Notes under the pieces: generated by a model
Databases searched by the model: none
The model's input: the letters and a program-made list of their open reading frames with translations, nothing else
What the model was told of the DNA's origin: nothing
Position numbers and translations under genes: made by a program
Source: Deltaproteobacteria bacterium
GTDB taxonomy: Bacteria > Myxococcota_A > Polyangia > Polyangiales > Polyangiaceae
DNA length: 46,292 bases
Reading direction: 5' to 3'
Assembly: GCA_003235365.1 (NCBI GenBank)
Contig: QJWJ01000222.1
Span: 1 to 46,292 of the forward strand
Shown: positions 16,639 through 24,566 of the stretch, piece by piece
How positions within the stretch are numbered: the first letter of the stretch is position 1
Layout: the number at the start of each line of letters is the position of its first letter

Positions 16639-18149
16639 GCAGATTGGGATTTCGTCGTGAGGCGACGCGCGGGTCGTGCTTGTCGCGGCGTTCGTTCGTG
16701 ATGGGAATGCCGGCGGTTTTGTGCGCCGCTGCGGCGGGCAACGCGCTGTGGGCGCGTCTGTTGCGGCGGGCGTTGGCACAACAGACAGGCTCCCAGCGGC
16801 TCGTCGTTTGGTACACAGCGGACGGGACCGTTCCCGAGTGGTTCTGGCCGACACGCGCGGGGGCGCTCACCATTCGCAGTGATCGTACGGACGACTTGAG
16901 CGGAACCGACTTCAACCAGAGCATTCCGAATGCCGATCGCCCGACGTTCATCTTGCAGCCCATCGCTGCCTACGCAGATCGGGCGCTGTTGGTTCACGGC
17001 TTGACGAATCCAGGACAAGGCGATCACGCTCCGGCGGTGCGCAGCATGCTCACGGGCGAAGCGCTCAGTGGTGAACAGAACGAGGGATCGTCTCCTTCGC
17101 TCGACACGGTCGTGGGTGACGTGCTTGCCGGTTCGAACCACGTTCAACCCGTGTTTCGCACTGGGGTCTACGGCAATCGAGTATCCTACAACGGCACGCG
17201 TGACGTCAGCCGGTCTGCAGGGCGTTCGTTCGTCGAGCCGTCGTGGCAACCCGTCGCCGACGCCCGCCAGGTGCTCGACGCCGTCGGGGGAGATGTCGCG
17301 GGCAGCGAACCAGGGCAACTCGATACGCGTCGGGTCAGCAGGCTTGCGATGCTCGGCTCCGTGCGCGATCGCGTCGAGGCGTTGCGCTGTAGTTCTGGCA
17401 CGCTTGCGTCTCAGCGGCTCGAAGCGTACGTCGAGCAGATCGCTCAGCTCGAAACCCTCGAGAACGACGCGCGGGAGAATGCCAATCCCAGCGTTGGGCC
17501 ACTGATCGATCCGTCGGATCCGACTTTCGGCGACGCTCAGTCGGACATTCGGCAGTTGTCGCAGATTGCGCCGTTCGTCCGGGATCTGGCGGTGACCGCG
17601 TTGGCGCTGGACTACGCTCCGGTGACGACAATCCAGTGGGGCGCGTCTGGTGAGAACAAGATCGAAGGCGGTCGTCTCACCGATTACCGGTACGACTTCC
17701 TGCCGGATCTCGAATATCCAGGCGCCGGAGATCACGGCTTGGCCCACCCCGAGGATGGCGCGTTTCAAGACGCCGGACATCGGATCACGGCGGCCGTGTC
17801 CACTCGAGACCGGATGCGGATCTTTCGCTGGTTCTTCGGGCAGTTGAGTGGATTGCTCGATCGGCTCGCGGCAATCCCTGATGGAGATGGCTCGCTGCTG
17901 GACACGACGACTGTGCTGTGCGTCTCCGAATTCGGAGGCCCGAATGCGAACAGTACAGCCGCTCAGCACTCCACGGAGAACCTCCCGTTCTTGTTGATTG
18001 GCGGTCAGTACACGCCATTTCAAACGGGGCAGTTTCTGCAAGTGGACCGTAGTCACGGTGACTACCTGCTGACGCTCGCGCGTGGTTTCGGCAGCGACGT
18101 CGGGAGCATGGGCGTCGGCGACCGCACTATCGACGGCATCATCGCCTGA
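16635..18149 (+). CDS. DUF1552 family protein with twin-arginine signal
   Basis: 504 residues. The leader has SRRSFVMGMPAVLCAAAAGN, a twin-Arg motif followed by a hydrophobic run, so Tat export of a folded, possibly metal- or cofactor-containing protein is likely. DUF1552 features visible include QRLVVWYTADGTVPEWFWP, HGLTNPGQGDHAPAVRSMLT, and near the end LCVSEFGGPNANSTAAQHS and LPFLLIGG. These resemble the DUF1501/alkaline-phosphatase-like superfamily, where such His/Glu residues sit around the active site. The ATGA overlap with the upstream DUF1592 gene and constant pairing of the two families in genomes argue for a functional complex. Substrate unknown. Confidence 0.85.
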   Translation: MSRLGFRREATRGSCLSRRSFVMGMPAVLCAAAAGNALWARLLRRALAQQTGSQRLVVWYTADGTVPEWFWPTRAGALTIRSDRTDDLSGTDFNQSIPNADRPTFILQPIAAYADRALLVHGLTNPGQGDHAPAVRSMLTGEALSGEQNEGSSPSLDTVVGDVLAGSNHVQPVFRTGVYGNRVSYNGTRDVSRSAGRSFVEPSWQPVADARQVLDAVGGDVAGSEPGQLDTRRVSRLAMLGSVRDRVEALRCSSGTLASQRLEAYVEQIAQLETLENDARENANPSVGPLIDPSDPTFGDAQSDIRQLSQIAPFVRDLAVTALALDYAPVTTIQWGASGENKIEGGRLTDYRYDFLPDLEYPGAGDHGLAHPEDGAFQDAGHRITAAVSTRDRMRIFRWFFGQLSGLLDRLAAIPDGDGSLLDTTTVLCVSEFGGPNANSTAAQHSTENLPFLLIGGQYTPFQTGQFLQVDRSHGDYLLTLARGFGSDVGSMGVGDRTIDGIIA

Positions 18150-18386
18150 TTGAAGCTGACGCGCGCGGCCGAACGCCGTCGGCTGGGGCGGGGATGAGGC
18201 TCGCGATGGCTGACGTTCGCAGTTCGGCCAGACTTGCTGTAAGAACCATCAGAAGGATCGGTAACGCTGACCATACGCAGAGCCATGACCAGAGAACGCC
18301 GAACGGAGCGACGTCTGGGCGGTCCTCGCTTTCGGGGATCGACGGGATGTCTGGGCGTGTTGACGCTCCGCTCTTCGCTTGTCGCG

Positions 18387-19319
18387 ATGACGCGCGCCGC
18401 CGCACACCTCGGTCGAACGTTGGTCGTGCTGGCTCTGGTCGGAACGTCGGCTTGCGGCAAGGAGGCTCTGGCGCCTCGTGACAAGCCGGTGTGTCTCGTG
18501 CTTTCCGTAGGGGCTGAACGCGGCATCGCGCACATCGGAGTCGTTCGAGCTCTGCAAGAGGCAGGGATCCAGCCGAGCTGTGTGTTCGGTAACAGCATGG
18601 GGGCTTTGGTAGGCGCGTTGCATGCAGCGGCGCCGGAGCGCGATACGGCGCAGAGCTACGGCCTCTTCATGCACCTCTACGAGGAGCGTGCTGCCGAAGA
18701 GATGCGCTCGCGGGCTGTGATGTTGGGCCTGCTCGCGCTCGGTGCGACGTTGGCCAGCGGCGGGGCAGCCGCACCGGCGATCGCCGCGGGTGCCGCGGGT
18801 GCTGCCGTCGGCGCTGGCAGCGTCGACGCCGCCGACAAGGACCGACTGGTCGAGGTCTTGGACGAAGTTGTCGGGCACCGCAACATCGAGCAACTGCCAC
18901 TGCAGTACGCAACGTGGTATCAACGCGTGACGAATTCTGGCGTCGAACGAGCAGCGGCGCTAAGCGGTAATCTGGCGCATGCTGTTGGCGACAGCGTGGC
19001 CAACCCGATGATCTTCCCCAACCTGCGCTTGGACGAAGGACAGCACATCGACCCGGGGGCAGATCGGATTGCGGCAATCCCGCTCGAGGATGCATGCAAG
19101 TTGCGTCCCGACGCACATTTCATCGTGAGCAACGCCAGCGGTGGTCGGCTGTTCTTCAGCACGGAGATGCGTTGCAGCTACGAGCTAGTCGAGATCGCCA
19201 CGCCCGAGGTCGACCGGCAGAAGGTGCTTCTGGCAGAATCCCCCGACTTCGATCAGATGGTGGCGGCAGGGTATCGGGCTGCCACGTCGGTGTTGCGTTC
19301 GCGCAGCGGCGCGCCATGA
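18387..19319 (+). CDS. patatin-like phospholipase lipoprotein with atypical catalytic-Asp motif
   Basis: 310 residues from ATG 18387, chosen because it gives a clean lipoprotein signal with lipobox TSAC (Cys23). Patatin motifs: oxyanion loop SVGAERGIAHIGVVRAL (40-56), nucleophile elbow GNSMG (68-72, Ser70), and the region NPMIFPNLRL. The catalytic Asp normally sits in DG[GA]; here the matching place reads IDPGADRIAAIPL, so Asp222 is kept but the first Gly is Pro. A hydrophobic Ala/Gly-rich stretch (about 111-149) separates the two catalytic parts and is not usual. Enzyme class: lipid acyl hydrolase. Membrane-anchored in the periplasm by inference. Activity is uncertain because of the DPG change. 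Confidence 0.8.
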   Translation: MTRAAAHLGRTLVVLALVGTSACGKEALAPRDKPVCLVLSVGAERGIAHIGVVRALQEAGIQPSCVFGNSMGALVGALHAAAPERDTAQSYGLFMHLYEERAAEEMRSRAVMLGLLALGATLASGGAAAPAIAAGAAGAAVGAGSVDAADKDRLVEVLDEVVGHRNIEQLPLQYATWYQRVTNSGVERAAALSGNLAHAVGDSVANPMIFPNLRLDEGQHIDPGADRIAAIPLEDACKLRPDAHFIVSNASGGRLFFSTEMRCSYELVEIATPEVDRQKVLLAESPDFDQMVAAGYRAATSVLRSRSGAP

Positions 19320-19349
19320 TCGAGCGACGCACCTTGTAGCCAGCACGGC

Positions 19350-19673
19350 GTGCTGGACGAACCGGACGAGGCCTGCGATGACGGCATCAACACTGCACTG
19401 CACCGCGACTCATTCGCGAGTTGTGGTCCGCAGTGCACGTTTCCGCCCTATTGTGGGGATCTCGTCGTGGATACTTTTGCGGGCGAACGATGCGACCTCG
19501 GTGAGGCGAATGGGGATGGCTACGGTGGTTGCGGGGTCGGGTGCCAAATGGGACCGCGCTGTGGTGACGGCGTACTGACCGTCGGGCCCGAGACGTGCGA
19601 TGATGGCAATCACGAGGACGGGGACGGTTGTGATCGTCATTGCCAGCAGGAGTCGATCGTGTTCACACGCTGA
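19350..19673 (+). pseudogene. orphan Myxococcus-type cysteine-rich repeat (DUF4215-like) fragment
   Basis: 107 residues from a GTG, nearly all made of Myxococcus cysteine-rich repeats: EACDDG...SFASCGPQC, then ERCDLGEANGDGYGGCGVGC, and the most typical CGDGVLTVGPETCDDGNHED followed by GCDRHC. These repeats are normally parts of larger exported proteins, but this frame has no signal peptide. The frame is open back to the TGA of the patatin gene, in the same reading frame, and the residues just after that stop (PCSQHGVLDEPDEACDDG) look like the start of the first repeat. It is therefore probably a remnant of a larger gene, or a C-terminal domain separated by the TGA. A real short gene cannot be excluded. 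Confidence 0.55.
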
Positions 19674-19703
19674 GCGGCGTGGGCAGAGGCTCGGTGAGCG
19701 GGC

Positions 19704-20858
19704 GTGCAAGCCGAGGTCGACTTGCCCTGGGCAGTGGCGCGCGGCATAGTCGACGCCGTGGGAGATTACGAAAGCAAGTGCTTCTCAGCGTCCGATGTCT
19801 GGCGTCGTGTTCGGTGGGCATTCGTGACCAGCCTGGCTGGCGCGCTCATGTCCTGCCAACGCAGTCCCGCCCCTGAGTCGGGGCCAACGCTTCAAGCGAC
19901 CGCTGCGGCCAAACCTGCCCAACGTGCGGCCACGACGAGCGGCGCTGCGTCGAGTAAACCCAATGCGGCAAGTGCCAGCGGCGAGTTCCCCCGAGTCGTT
20001 GCGGCACGCTACCCGGGGGGGCCGCGCATCGTTGCGATCGGGGATCTGCACGGCGACTTGCGCGCCACCCGCGACGTGCTTCAACTCGTCGGTGCAATCG
20101 ACGCCAAGGGCGCCTGGGTTGGAGGCAACCTGATTGTCGTCCAAACCGGTGACCAGCTCGACCGGGGGGACGATGAACGAGAGATCCTCGACCTGCTCGA
20201 GAATCTGCGCGACCAGGCCAAGAAAGCCGGCGGGGCGATGATCGTACTCAACGGCAATCACGAACTGATGAACGCGCAAGGAGACTTCCGATACGTCACG
20301 CCGGGCGCGGTTGGCGACTTTCGGGACGTGCAACCCGCTCCCCGAGCTGCCGCCGGCGCGGCCCGCGTGCCACCGGCCCTGGCTGGTCGGGCGGCGGCGT
20401 TCTTTCCCGGCGGCAAGTATGCTCGACTGCTCGCGTCACGCGAGACGATCGCCATCGTTGGTGATTCGGTTTTCGCTCACGGGGGGGTTCATCTGACACA
20501 CGTTCGGTACGGAATCGATCGAATCAATTCGGAGGTCTCTGCCTGGCTCAACGGGAAAGGGGGAGAACCGAGCGTGGTCGTCGCCGCGGAAGGCCCGGTT
20601 TGGTCGAGGGCCTTCTCGTTGCCGAAGCCCAGCGACGAGGCCTGTGAGGAGTTGGGCCAGGTGCTTGCTGCGCTCGGCGTCAAGCGCATGATTGTCGGTC
20701 ACACGGTTCAGGAAGCTGGGATTACTTCCGCGTGCGGTGATCGGGTTTGGAGAATCGACGTGGGGATGTCGTCCTATTACCGCGGTCGAGAGGTCATGGC
20801 ACTCCAGGTGCGAGGCGACGAAGTGGAAGTGTTGCGCAAGGTCAAGACGAGCCACTGA
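19704..20858 (+). CDS. Shewanella-like PPP-family protein phosphatase, exported
   Basis: 384 residues from a GTG; other starts are possible because the leader is long before the hydrophobic segment VRWAFVTSLAGALMSC, whose Cys51 would be lipidated. After an Ala/Ser/Thr linker, all metallophosphatase motifs of the PPP superfamily are present: IAIGDLHGDL (111-120), QTGDQLDRGDD (147-157), LNGNHELMN (182-190), FAHGG, and VGHTVQ. The bimetal centre would use Asp, His and Asn in these motifs. The Shewanella-like (SLP) subgroup has this arrangement. It is a lipoprotein or periplasmic Ser/Thr or Tyr phosphatase by inference. It faces the minus-strand eight-cysteine protein across a perfect 12-base-pair hairpin. 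Confidence 0.85.
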   Translation: MQAEVDLPWAVARGIVDAVGDYESKCFSASDVWRRVRWAFVTSLAGALMSCQRSPAPESGPTLQATAAAKPAQRAATTSGAASSKPNAASASGEFPRVVAARYPGGPRIVAIGDLHGDLRATRDVLQLVGAIDAKGAWVGGNLIVVQTGDQLDRGDDEREILDLLENLRDQAKKAGGAMIVLNGNHELMNAQGDFRYVTPGAVGDFRDVQPAPRAAAGAARVPPALAGRAAAFFPGGKYARLLASRETIAIVGDSVFAHGGVHLTHVRYGIDRINSEVSAWLNGKGGEPSVVVAAEGPVWSRAFSLPKPSDEACEELGQVLAALGVKRMIVGHTVQEAGITSACGDRVWRIDVGMSSYYRGREVMALQVRGDEVEVLRKVKTSH

Positions 20859-20966
20859 GGCGCGTCGGTGGGCGCGTCATATGGGCCTCGCGGGGGGCGA
20901 AACCGACCCCCGATCCGCGGGGGGGCGAGTGGCAGCCGAACGATGCGTTTCCACGCGCGCCAGGCG

Positions 20967-21001
20967 TCGTGTCGGCCTGGATTGACTCGAGGCCGACACG
21001 A
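20967..21001. terminator. bidirectional hairpin between convergent genes
   Basis: TCGTGTCGGCCT (20967-20978) pairs perfectly with AGGCCGACACGA (20990-21001) around an 11-base loop. It lies between the phosphatase gene (+) and the eight-cysteine lipoprotein gene (-). Strong stem, no T-run; a bidirectional terminator is likely. Confidence 0.6.
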
Positions 21002-21024
21002 GCTACTCGGTTTGGGACGCGACG

Positions 21025-22665
21025 TCAGCGGTCAGCGGGTACGGGAGCCGCCATGCCGATATCCGGTAGCGGGCGTCCAATGGCCACCCCGCCGCTGCCG
21101 CCGAGTTCGACGTCGATCAACTGCTCGCATTGCGTCACGGCAGCACTGCACACGTCCCGTGCTGCGTCATTCGTGGACACCTCGAACGAGTCGTAGTTGC
21201 CCCCAGAGTAGCACTCGCAGACCCACGTCCCGTTCCCGTCACTGTAGCAGTTGGCGTCCAAGTAACCGAACACCGTGACGTCGACGCCATCGACTGCCAC
21301 CGTCGTGCCGCAGGCGTTGGTTTGATTGCACGACTGCGATGAACTGCGGCGCCCATAGAATTCGCAGGAGAGCGGGGCATCAGGGTCTATTTCTGGGACG
21401 GAGCTGCAGAGGTCTACGGCGCTCGTGCACGTCTGCCCCGGGGCGGCTGCCGGCGGAATGCTGAAACTCACGGATGGGCCACCTCTGTCGCATTGGCACG
21501 TCCAAGCGTCGCCCGAATCCTGACAGCTCGCGCTCCGGTAATAGCGCAACTCGGCCGAAACGCCCCCGCCCAGATCGCCGCTGCGGGTACACTCCTGATT
21601 GAAGCTACAGCTCGAAGTCGACTCGGAGGTGTAGGGGTCGGCGCATTGCTCGGTACCGCCGAACTGCGTGTCCTCACCGGCAGCACACGAGTCGAACGCG
21701 TACTTGCAGGCGTCGGGGAAGCTTGCTCCGCTCAGCAACAGGTTGCGGTAGACGTCCCCGCTTTGGCAATCGCAAGACGCGCTACCGGAGTCGTACTCGT
21801 AGCAGTAAGCGAAGTCTTCGGATTGAACCTGCCAGGCGGTGACTCCGTTGCCCACATCGGCAGATTGTCCGCACCTTTCTCGTACCTGACAGGAGTACGC
21901 GTCACCGTCCATTGCCCGATTGCATTCGGCGGCTCCGTCAAATTCCAAGTCGCCGCTGTCCAGTTCGCAGAGATTCGTCATCGTTTCGCACGCCGTCGAC
22001 CCGTCCACCCCGGTGAGGTCGTAGGTGACGTAGTTGCGCTCGTTCGCGCAGGTGCAGCTCCATCGCTCGCCGACGAGCTGACATTCCGAGAAGCGAAACC
22101 GGTCCGGGCATTCGTATTGGATCGAGCAATTGGTCGTGCCCGAACTCTGGTACTCGTAGCACTCGCCGTCTTGGATTACCATCGGCGGTTCGGTGGGTGC
22201 GGCGGGAGCGGGAATGGGGATTGGACCCGATGTGCCGACACCGCCCATCGCCGGTACGGCGACCCCGGGCGTGCTCATCGCGGGTGGAACGGGCAAGCCC
22301 GTGCTCGGGTCGACGGGCGAGCCCGTGGTCGGATCCACAGGCAAACCAGTGACCGGGTCGATCGTTGCCTCGGGAGGCGTCGCGCTGCCCATGGACGAGG
22401 GCGTCATACTCCCAGGATCGTCGTCGGATGTCGGATCGTCCGCCACGTCGTCTGTCTCCACGTCGTCCGTGGCATCATCGGTTGGGTCGTCGTCCCGCGT
22501 TGCCCCGGCATCGGATTGGTCTGACGCCGGTCCGCCAGCGTCCGCCCGGGCACCGACACGGCGCTGCGGTTCGGAATCGGCGCTCCGTCCACCGCAACCG
22601 GACAGCGCGAGCAACAGGAGACCTGCGAACGCCCAGTCAACTTTCGAACTGTTAATCTTCAGCAT
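21025..22665 (-). CDS. lipoprotein with four tandem eight-cysteine modules
   Basis: 546 residues from ATG 22665. Signal peptide with lipobox ALSGC puts the lipid on Cys24. A long acidic Asp/Thr/Ala linker follows, then three eight-residue repeats of the DP-x-TG-x-PV type (22282-22359) and a Pro-rich hinge. From about Cys169 to the end (DNA 21127-22161) there are four modules of about 70-95 residues, each with exactly eight cysteines. Shared spacing: C-x(10-11)-C-x5-C-x(8-22)-C-x(8-9)-C-x-C-x(19-20)-C-x6-C, with Trp before the C-x-C in modules 1, 3 and 4. This implies four disulfides per module. I do not recognise the family. It is probably a surface adhesin or binding protein on a stalk. Monocistronic by context. 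Confidence 0.8.
   Translation of the reverse strand: MLKINSSKVDWAFAGLLLLALSGCGGRSADSEPQRRVGARADAGGPASDQSDAGATRDDDPTDDATDDVETDDVADDPTSDDDPGSMTPSSMGSATPPEATIDPVTGLPVDPTTGSPVDPSTGLPVPPAMSTPGVAVPAMGGVGTSGPIPIPAPAAPTEPPMVIQDGECYEYQSSGTTNCSIQYECPDRFRFSECQLVGERWSCTCANERNYVTYDLTGVDGSTACETMTNLCELDSGDLEFDGAAECNRAMDGDAYSCQVRERCGQSADVGNGVTAWQVQSEDFAYCYEYDSGSASCDCQSGDVYRNLLLSGASFPDACKYAFDSCAAGEDTQFGGTEQCADPYTSESTSSCSFNQECTRSGDLGGGVSAELRYYRSASCQDSGDAWTCQCDRGGPSVSFSIPPAAAPGQTCTSAVDLCSSVPEIDPDAPLSCEFYGRRSSSQSCNQTNACGTTVAVDGVDVTVFGYLDANCYSDGNGTWVCECYSGGNYDSFEVSTNDAARDVCSAAVTQCEQLIDVELGGSGGVAIGRPLPDIGMAAPVPADR
22282..22359 (-). repeat. three 24-base coding repeats (DPxTGxPV)
   Basis: The protein reads DPVTGLPV, DPTTGSPV, DPSTGLPV in succession within the stalk of the eight-cysteine lipoprotein. 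The DNA copies differ at several third positions, so they are old or selected at protein level. Confidence 0.7.
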
Positions 22666-23185
22666 GGTTTCGCTTTCGAGGGTGCGGCGACGGGCCGCGC
22701 TCCCGGCAGGTATGCCACGACTGCTGTGCGCTCGCGCGTACTTTTGCACGGATTCGCACCACGGACGGAACTTGGAACCGGACCTCGAAATCGGCCCTTT
22801 CCGTGGAACACTCGGCTTCGGTGGAACGCCCGTAAGCGACCCCTCTCGATTGACGAGGCACTGCTACCTCGGCGCCACTACCGCGTCTCGTGTGGCATGC
22901 AGGGCACTGCGAAATGGCGGCTCTGGGCTCCGACGCCCGTCGCGCTGATGGTTCGCGGCGGGCGAGCGTGCATTGGATGGGGCTCCGCGAGATCCCACCA
23001 AAACGATTCGCGACGATCGTTCGGCGATCCGCGATTGGAACACCCGCGCGGGCAGAGCAACGAGTTGTCGGTGCTGGCTGGGCCAGCGCGCGGGGCACCA
23101 CTCGACCAATGCCAAGGCTAGCTTCGCCCGGACAACGGCAGACGGGGTGTATCGCACTGCCCGGCCTCGTAACGAAGCGCCGGCA
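22666..23185. other. 520-base intergenic stretch, no gene seen
   Basis: It lies between two minus-strand lipoprotein genes. Frames on both strands are short, Arg-rich and without domain or leader features. The promoter of the eight-cysteine lipoprotein gene is expected near its right-hand start at 22665, but no clear hexamers were found. Decayed coding sequence is possible. Confidence 0.4.
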
Positions 23186-23599
23186 TCAACGGCACTTGTC
23201 GGCAAGTGCACCCTGCAGTTGGAACGCCTCGGCCGCGGTGCGCTTGAAGATCTCCAGACTGACGTCGTTGTCTGTCTTGATTGATTCCAGGTTGGACTGG
23301 ACGTCGTCGCGAGCCTTGTCCGCGCTGTTCCAGGTCACCTGGCGGGTCGCGAACGCACTCTCCAACAATTCGGCCTTGTTTTCTACGCTGGTCCACTTGG
23401 CGAGATCGACGCCGGCGAGTTTGCGCTCGGTGGCGACTTGACTCAACGTTTGGAACGCGCGGTGAGTTTCGAGGCGCGCTTTCTCACACTCTTTCTCGTC
23501 CTTGCACCCGAATGTGCCCATTAACCCGATGGCGAACATGGCGGAGGCCGCGAACGTGCGATATCCGGCTTTCGTGATGCGACTTGACAGCTTGACCAT
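23186..23599 (-). CDS. small lipoprotein with alpha-helical mature part
   Basis: 137 residues. The ATG at 23599 has a perfect AGGAGG (minus strand of 23607-23612) seven bases upstream, which decides the start over the GTG at 23605. Signal peptide TFAASAMFAIGLMGTFGC ends at a lipobox Cys. The mature part (about 105 residues) is charged and helical, starting with KDEKECEKARLETHRAF and ending with ALADKCR; two or three Cys may form disulfides. It resembles helical periplasmic lipoproteins but no family is recognised. A short hairpin lies directly upstream of the ribosome binding site (23616-23638). Confidence 0.75.
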   Translation of the reverse strand: MVKLSSRITKAGYRTFAASAMFAIGLMGTFGCKDEKECEKARLETHRAFQTLSQVATERKLAGVDLAKWTSVENKAELLESAFATRQVTWNSADKARDDVQSNLESIKTDNDVSLEIFKRTAAEAFQLQGALADKCR

Positions 23600-23615
23600 G
23601 ACCACACCTCCTGGA

Positions 23616-23638
23616 GCAACAATCAGCTCGATTGTTGC
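23616..23638 (-). promoter_or_regulatory. hairpin just upstream of lipoprotein ribosome binding site
   Basis: GCAACAATC (23616-23624) pairs perfectly with GATTGTTGC (23630-23638) around a five-base loop. It ends three bases from the AGGAGG of the lipoprotein gene on the minus strand, so it may regulate translation or stabilise the message. Confidence 0.4.
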
Positions 23639-24205
23639 GACAAATCAAACACCTAGAGCACCGAGCCGCGAGCAAATGATGCCGAATGTGGCCCCCAAGA
23701 ACGCCCTCACCCCTGCTGGGACGATGTTTCGGGGCAATTTTGCGTGTTGGCAAGCTGATCGGTGTTCTAGTCGCGGAGGATAGCACCCTACCTTTCCCTT
23801 GCCACTACTGGAGTGCAGCATGCGGACAGCGGATACGTTGCGGAAAAGGGAGTCGGATCCACTTCGATGCCGGACCGCCGGCATCCTTGGCGGGCGTGGC
23901 GTGGGGTGAAACTGGCGTGGCGTGTTTCACTCGTCCCCGTGGCGTTGGAGGGGGACTGTCGTCCAGGGCGGCGGGCACGCTTGCGACAACCTCGCAACAT
24001 GCCCAGCGTATCCGTTTACTTACCGCGTGGCACGCGCCACCGAACGTGGCCGGTCCTTGCGCCGCCTGCGTCACCGATTCGTTTGCATCTGCGAACTTGG
24101 GCGCGTGGCCACCCCGAAAGACACGTCAGTGATTTCGCGCGTTTGAATGCCGTTTGACCTGGCCGCGGTCCCGGTTCCTGAACGGGCCCGGCTCGACCGG
24201 GAGTC

Positions 24206-24331
24206 GTATCGGGGCGGTCGGCGATACCGAGCACCCCTCGGGGAACGGGAGGAATCGCGCAGGCGCGAGCGTGTCGGAAATTGGGGCATTTCAGGTGGCG
24301 TCCCCTTTCGGGGATGCTCTAAGTTTCCGAC
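24206..24331 (+). ncRNA. candidate structured leader or small RNA before slyX
   Basis: Three hairpins in a row. (1) GTATCG (24206-24211) with CGATAC (24222-24227). (2) CCGAG (24227-24231) with CTCGG (24237-24241), abutting the first. (3) A long stem pairing 24273-24289 (GTCGGAAATTGGGGCAT) with 24314-24331 (ATGCTCTAA, one bulged G, TTTCCGAC): 17 pairs, two of them G-U. Inside it, CCCC-TTTC-GGGG (24302-24313) forms a capped inner hairpin stacked on the long stem. The long stem ends one base before the slyX ATG. Wobble pairs that keep the stem suggest an RNA-level structure rather than a DNA operator. No known riboswitch class was recognised. Confidence 0.5.
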
Positions 24332-24332
24332 G

Positions 24333-24530
24333 ATGGAAGAGCGCTTCAACGTGTTGGAGACCAAGGTCGCCTACCACGACAATGACATCGCAGAACTCAA
24401 CACGGTGATCTACCGCCAGCAACAAGCCATCGATCGGCTGGAGAAGGAGTTGACGCGCGTGTCAGCCCAGCTCCGAGCGCTGGGTATCGATGGTGACCCG
24501 GAACCACATCAAAAGCCACCGCACTACTGA
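24333..24530 (+). CDS. slyX: SlyX family protein
   Basis: 65 residues. It is a short coiled coil: RFNVLETKVAYHDNDIAELN (4-23) and then QQQAIDRLEKELTRVSAQLR (29-48), ending with the family's hallmark PPHY. E. coli SlyX has the same layout and end. Molecular role is unclear in all bacteria; a membrane or trafficking role has been suggested only indirectly. The start at ATG 24333 is fixed by the coiled coil beginning at once. There is no visible ribosome binding site; instead a long stem-loop lies directly upstream. It converges on a minus-strand gene with a terminator-like hairpin between. Confidence 0.9.
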   Translation: MEERFNVLETKVAYHDNDIAELNTVIYRQQQAIDRLEKELTRVSAQLRALGIDGDPEPHQKPPHY

Positions 24531-24538
24531 GCTCGAGG

Positions 24539-24566
24539 GCGCTGATGGGTCGCGGTCCGTCAGCGC
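24539..24566. terminator. bidirectional hairpin after slyX
   Basis: GCGCTGATGG (24539-24548) pairs with CCGTCAGCGC (24557-24566) around an eight-base loop, with one G-U pair. The minus-strand stop codon (24560-24562) lies within one arm, the same arrangement as at 4302-4331. Confidence 0.5.

Larger units (their letters stand above)
23600..24332. other. 733-base intergenic region with structured 3' half
   Basis: It lies between divergent genes (small lipoprotein, -; slyX, +). No coding frame has convincing features. At the left it holds a nine-base-pair hairpin in the lipoprotein leader. The last 130 bases before slyX carry three successive hairpins (24206-24331; see separate entry). Known large RNA genes were considered: the RNase P, tmRNA and SRP RNA hallmark sequences were not seen. 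Confidence 0.5.

Noticed and set aside
16599..18056. 485-codon minus-strand frame opposite the DUF1552 gene
   Set aside because: No recognisable motif and opposite a well-supported family member.
21493..22524. 343-codon plus-strand frame opposite the eight-cysteine lipoprotein
   Set aside because: The minus-strand frame has a signal peptide, linker and regular Cys spacing; the plus frame has none.
23640..24205. Large known RNA gene (RNase P RNA, tmRNA, SRP RNA) in the long intergenic region
   Set aside because: Hallmark sequences of each were looked for on both strands and not found.
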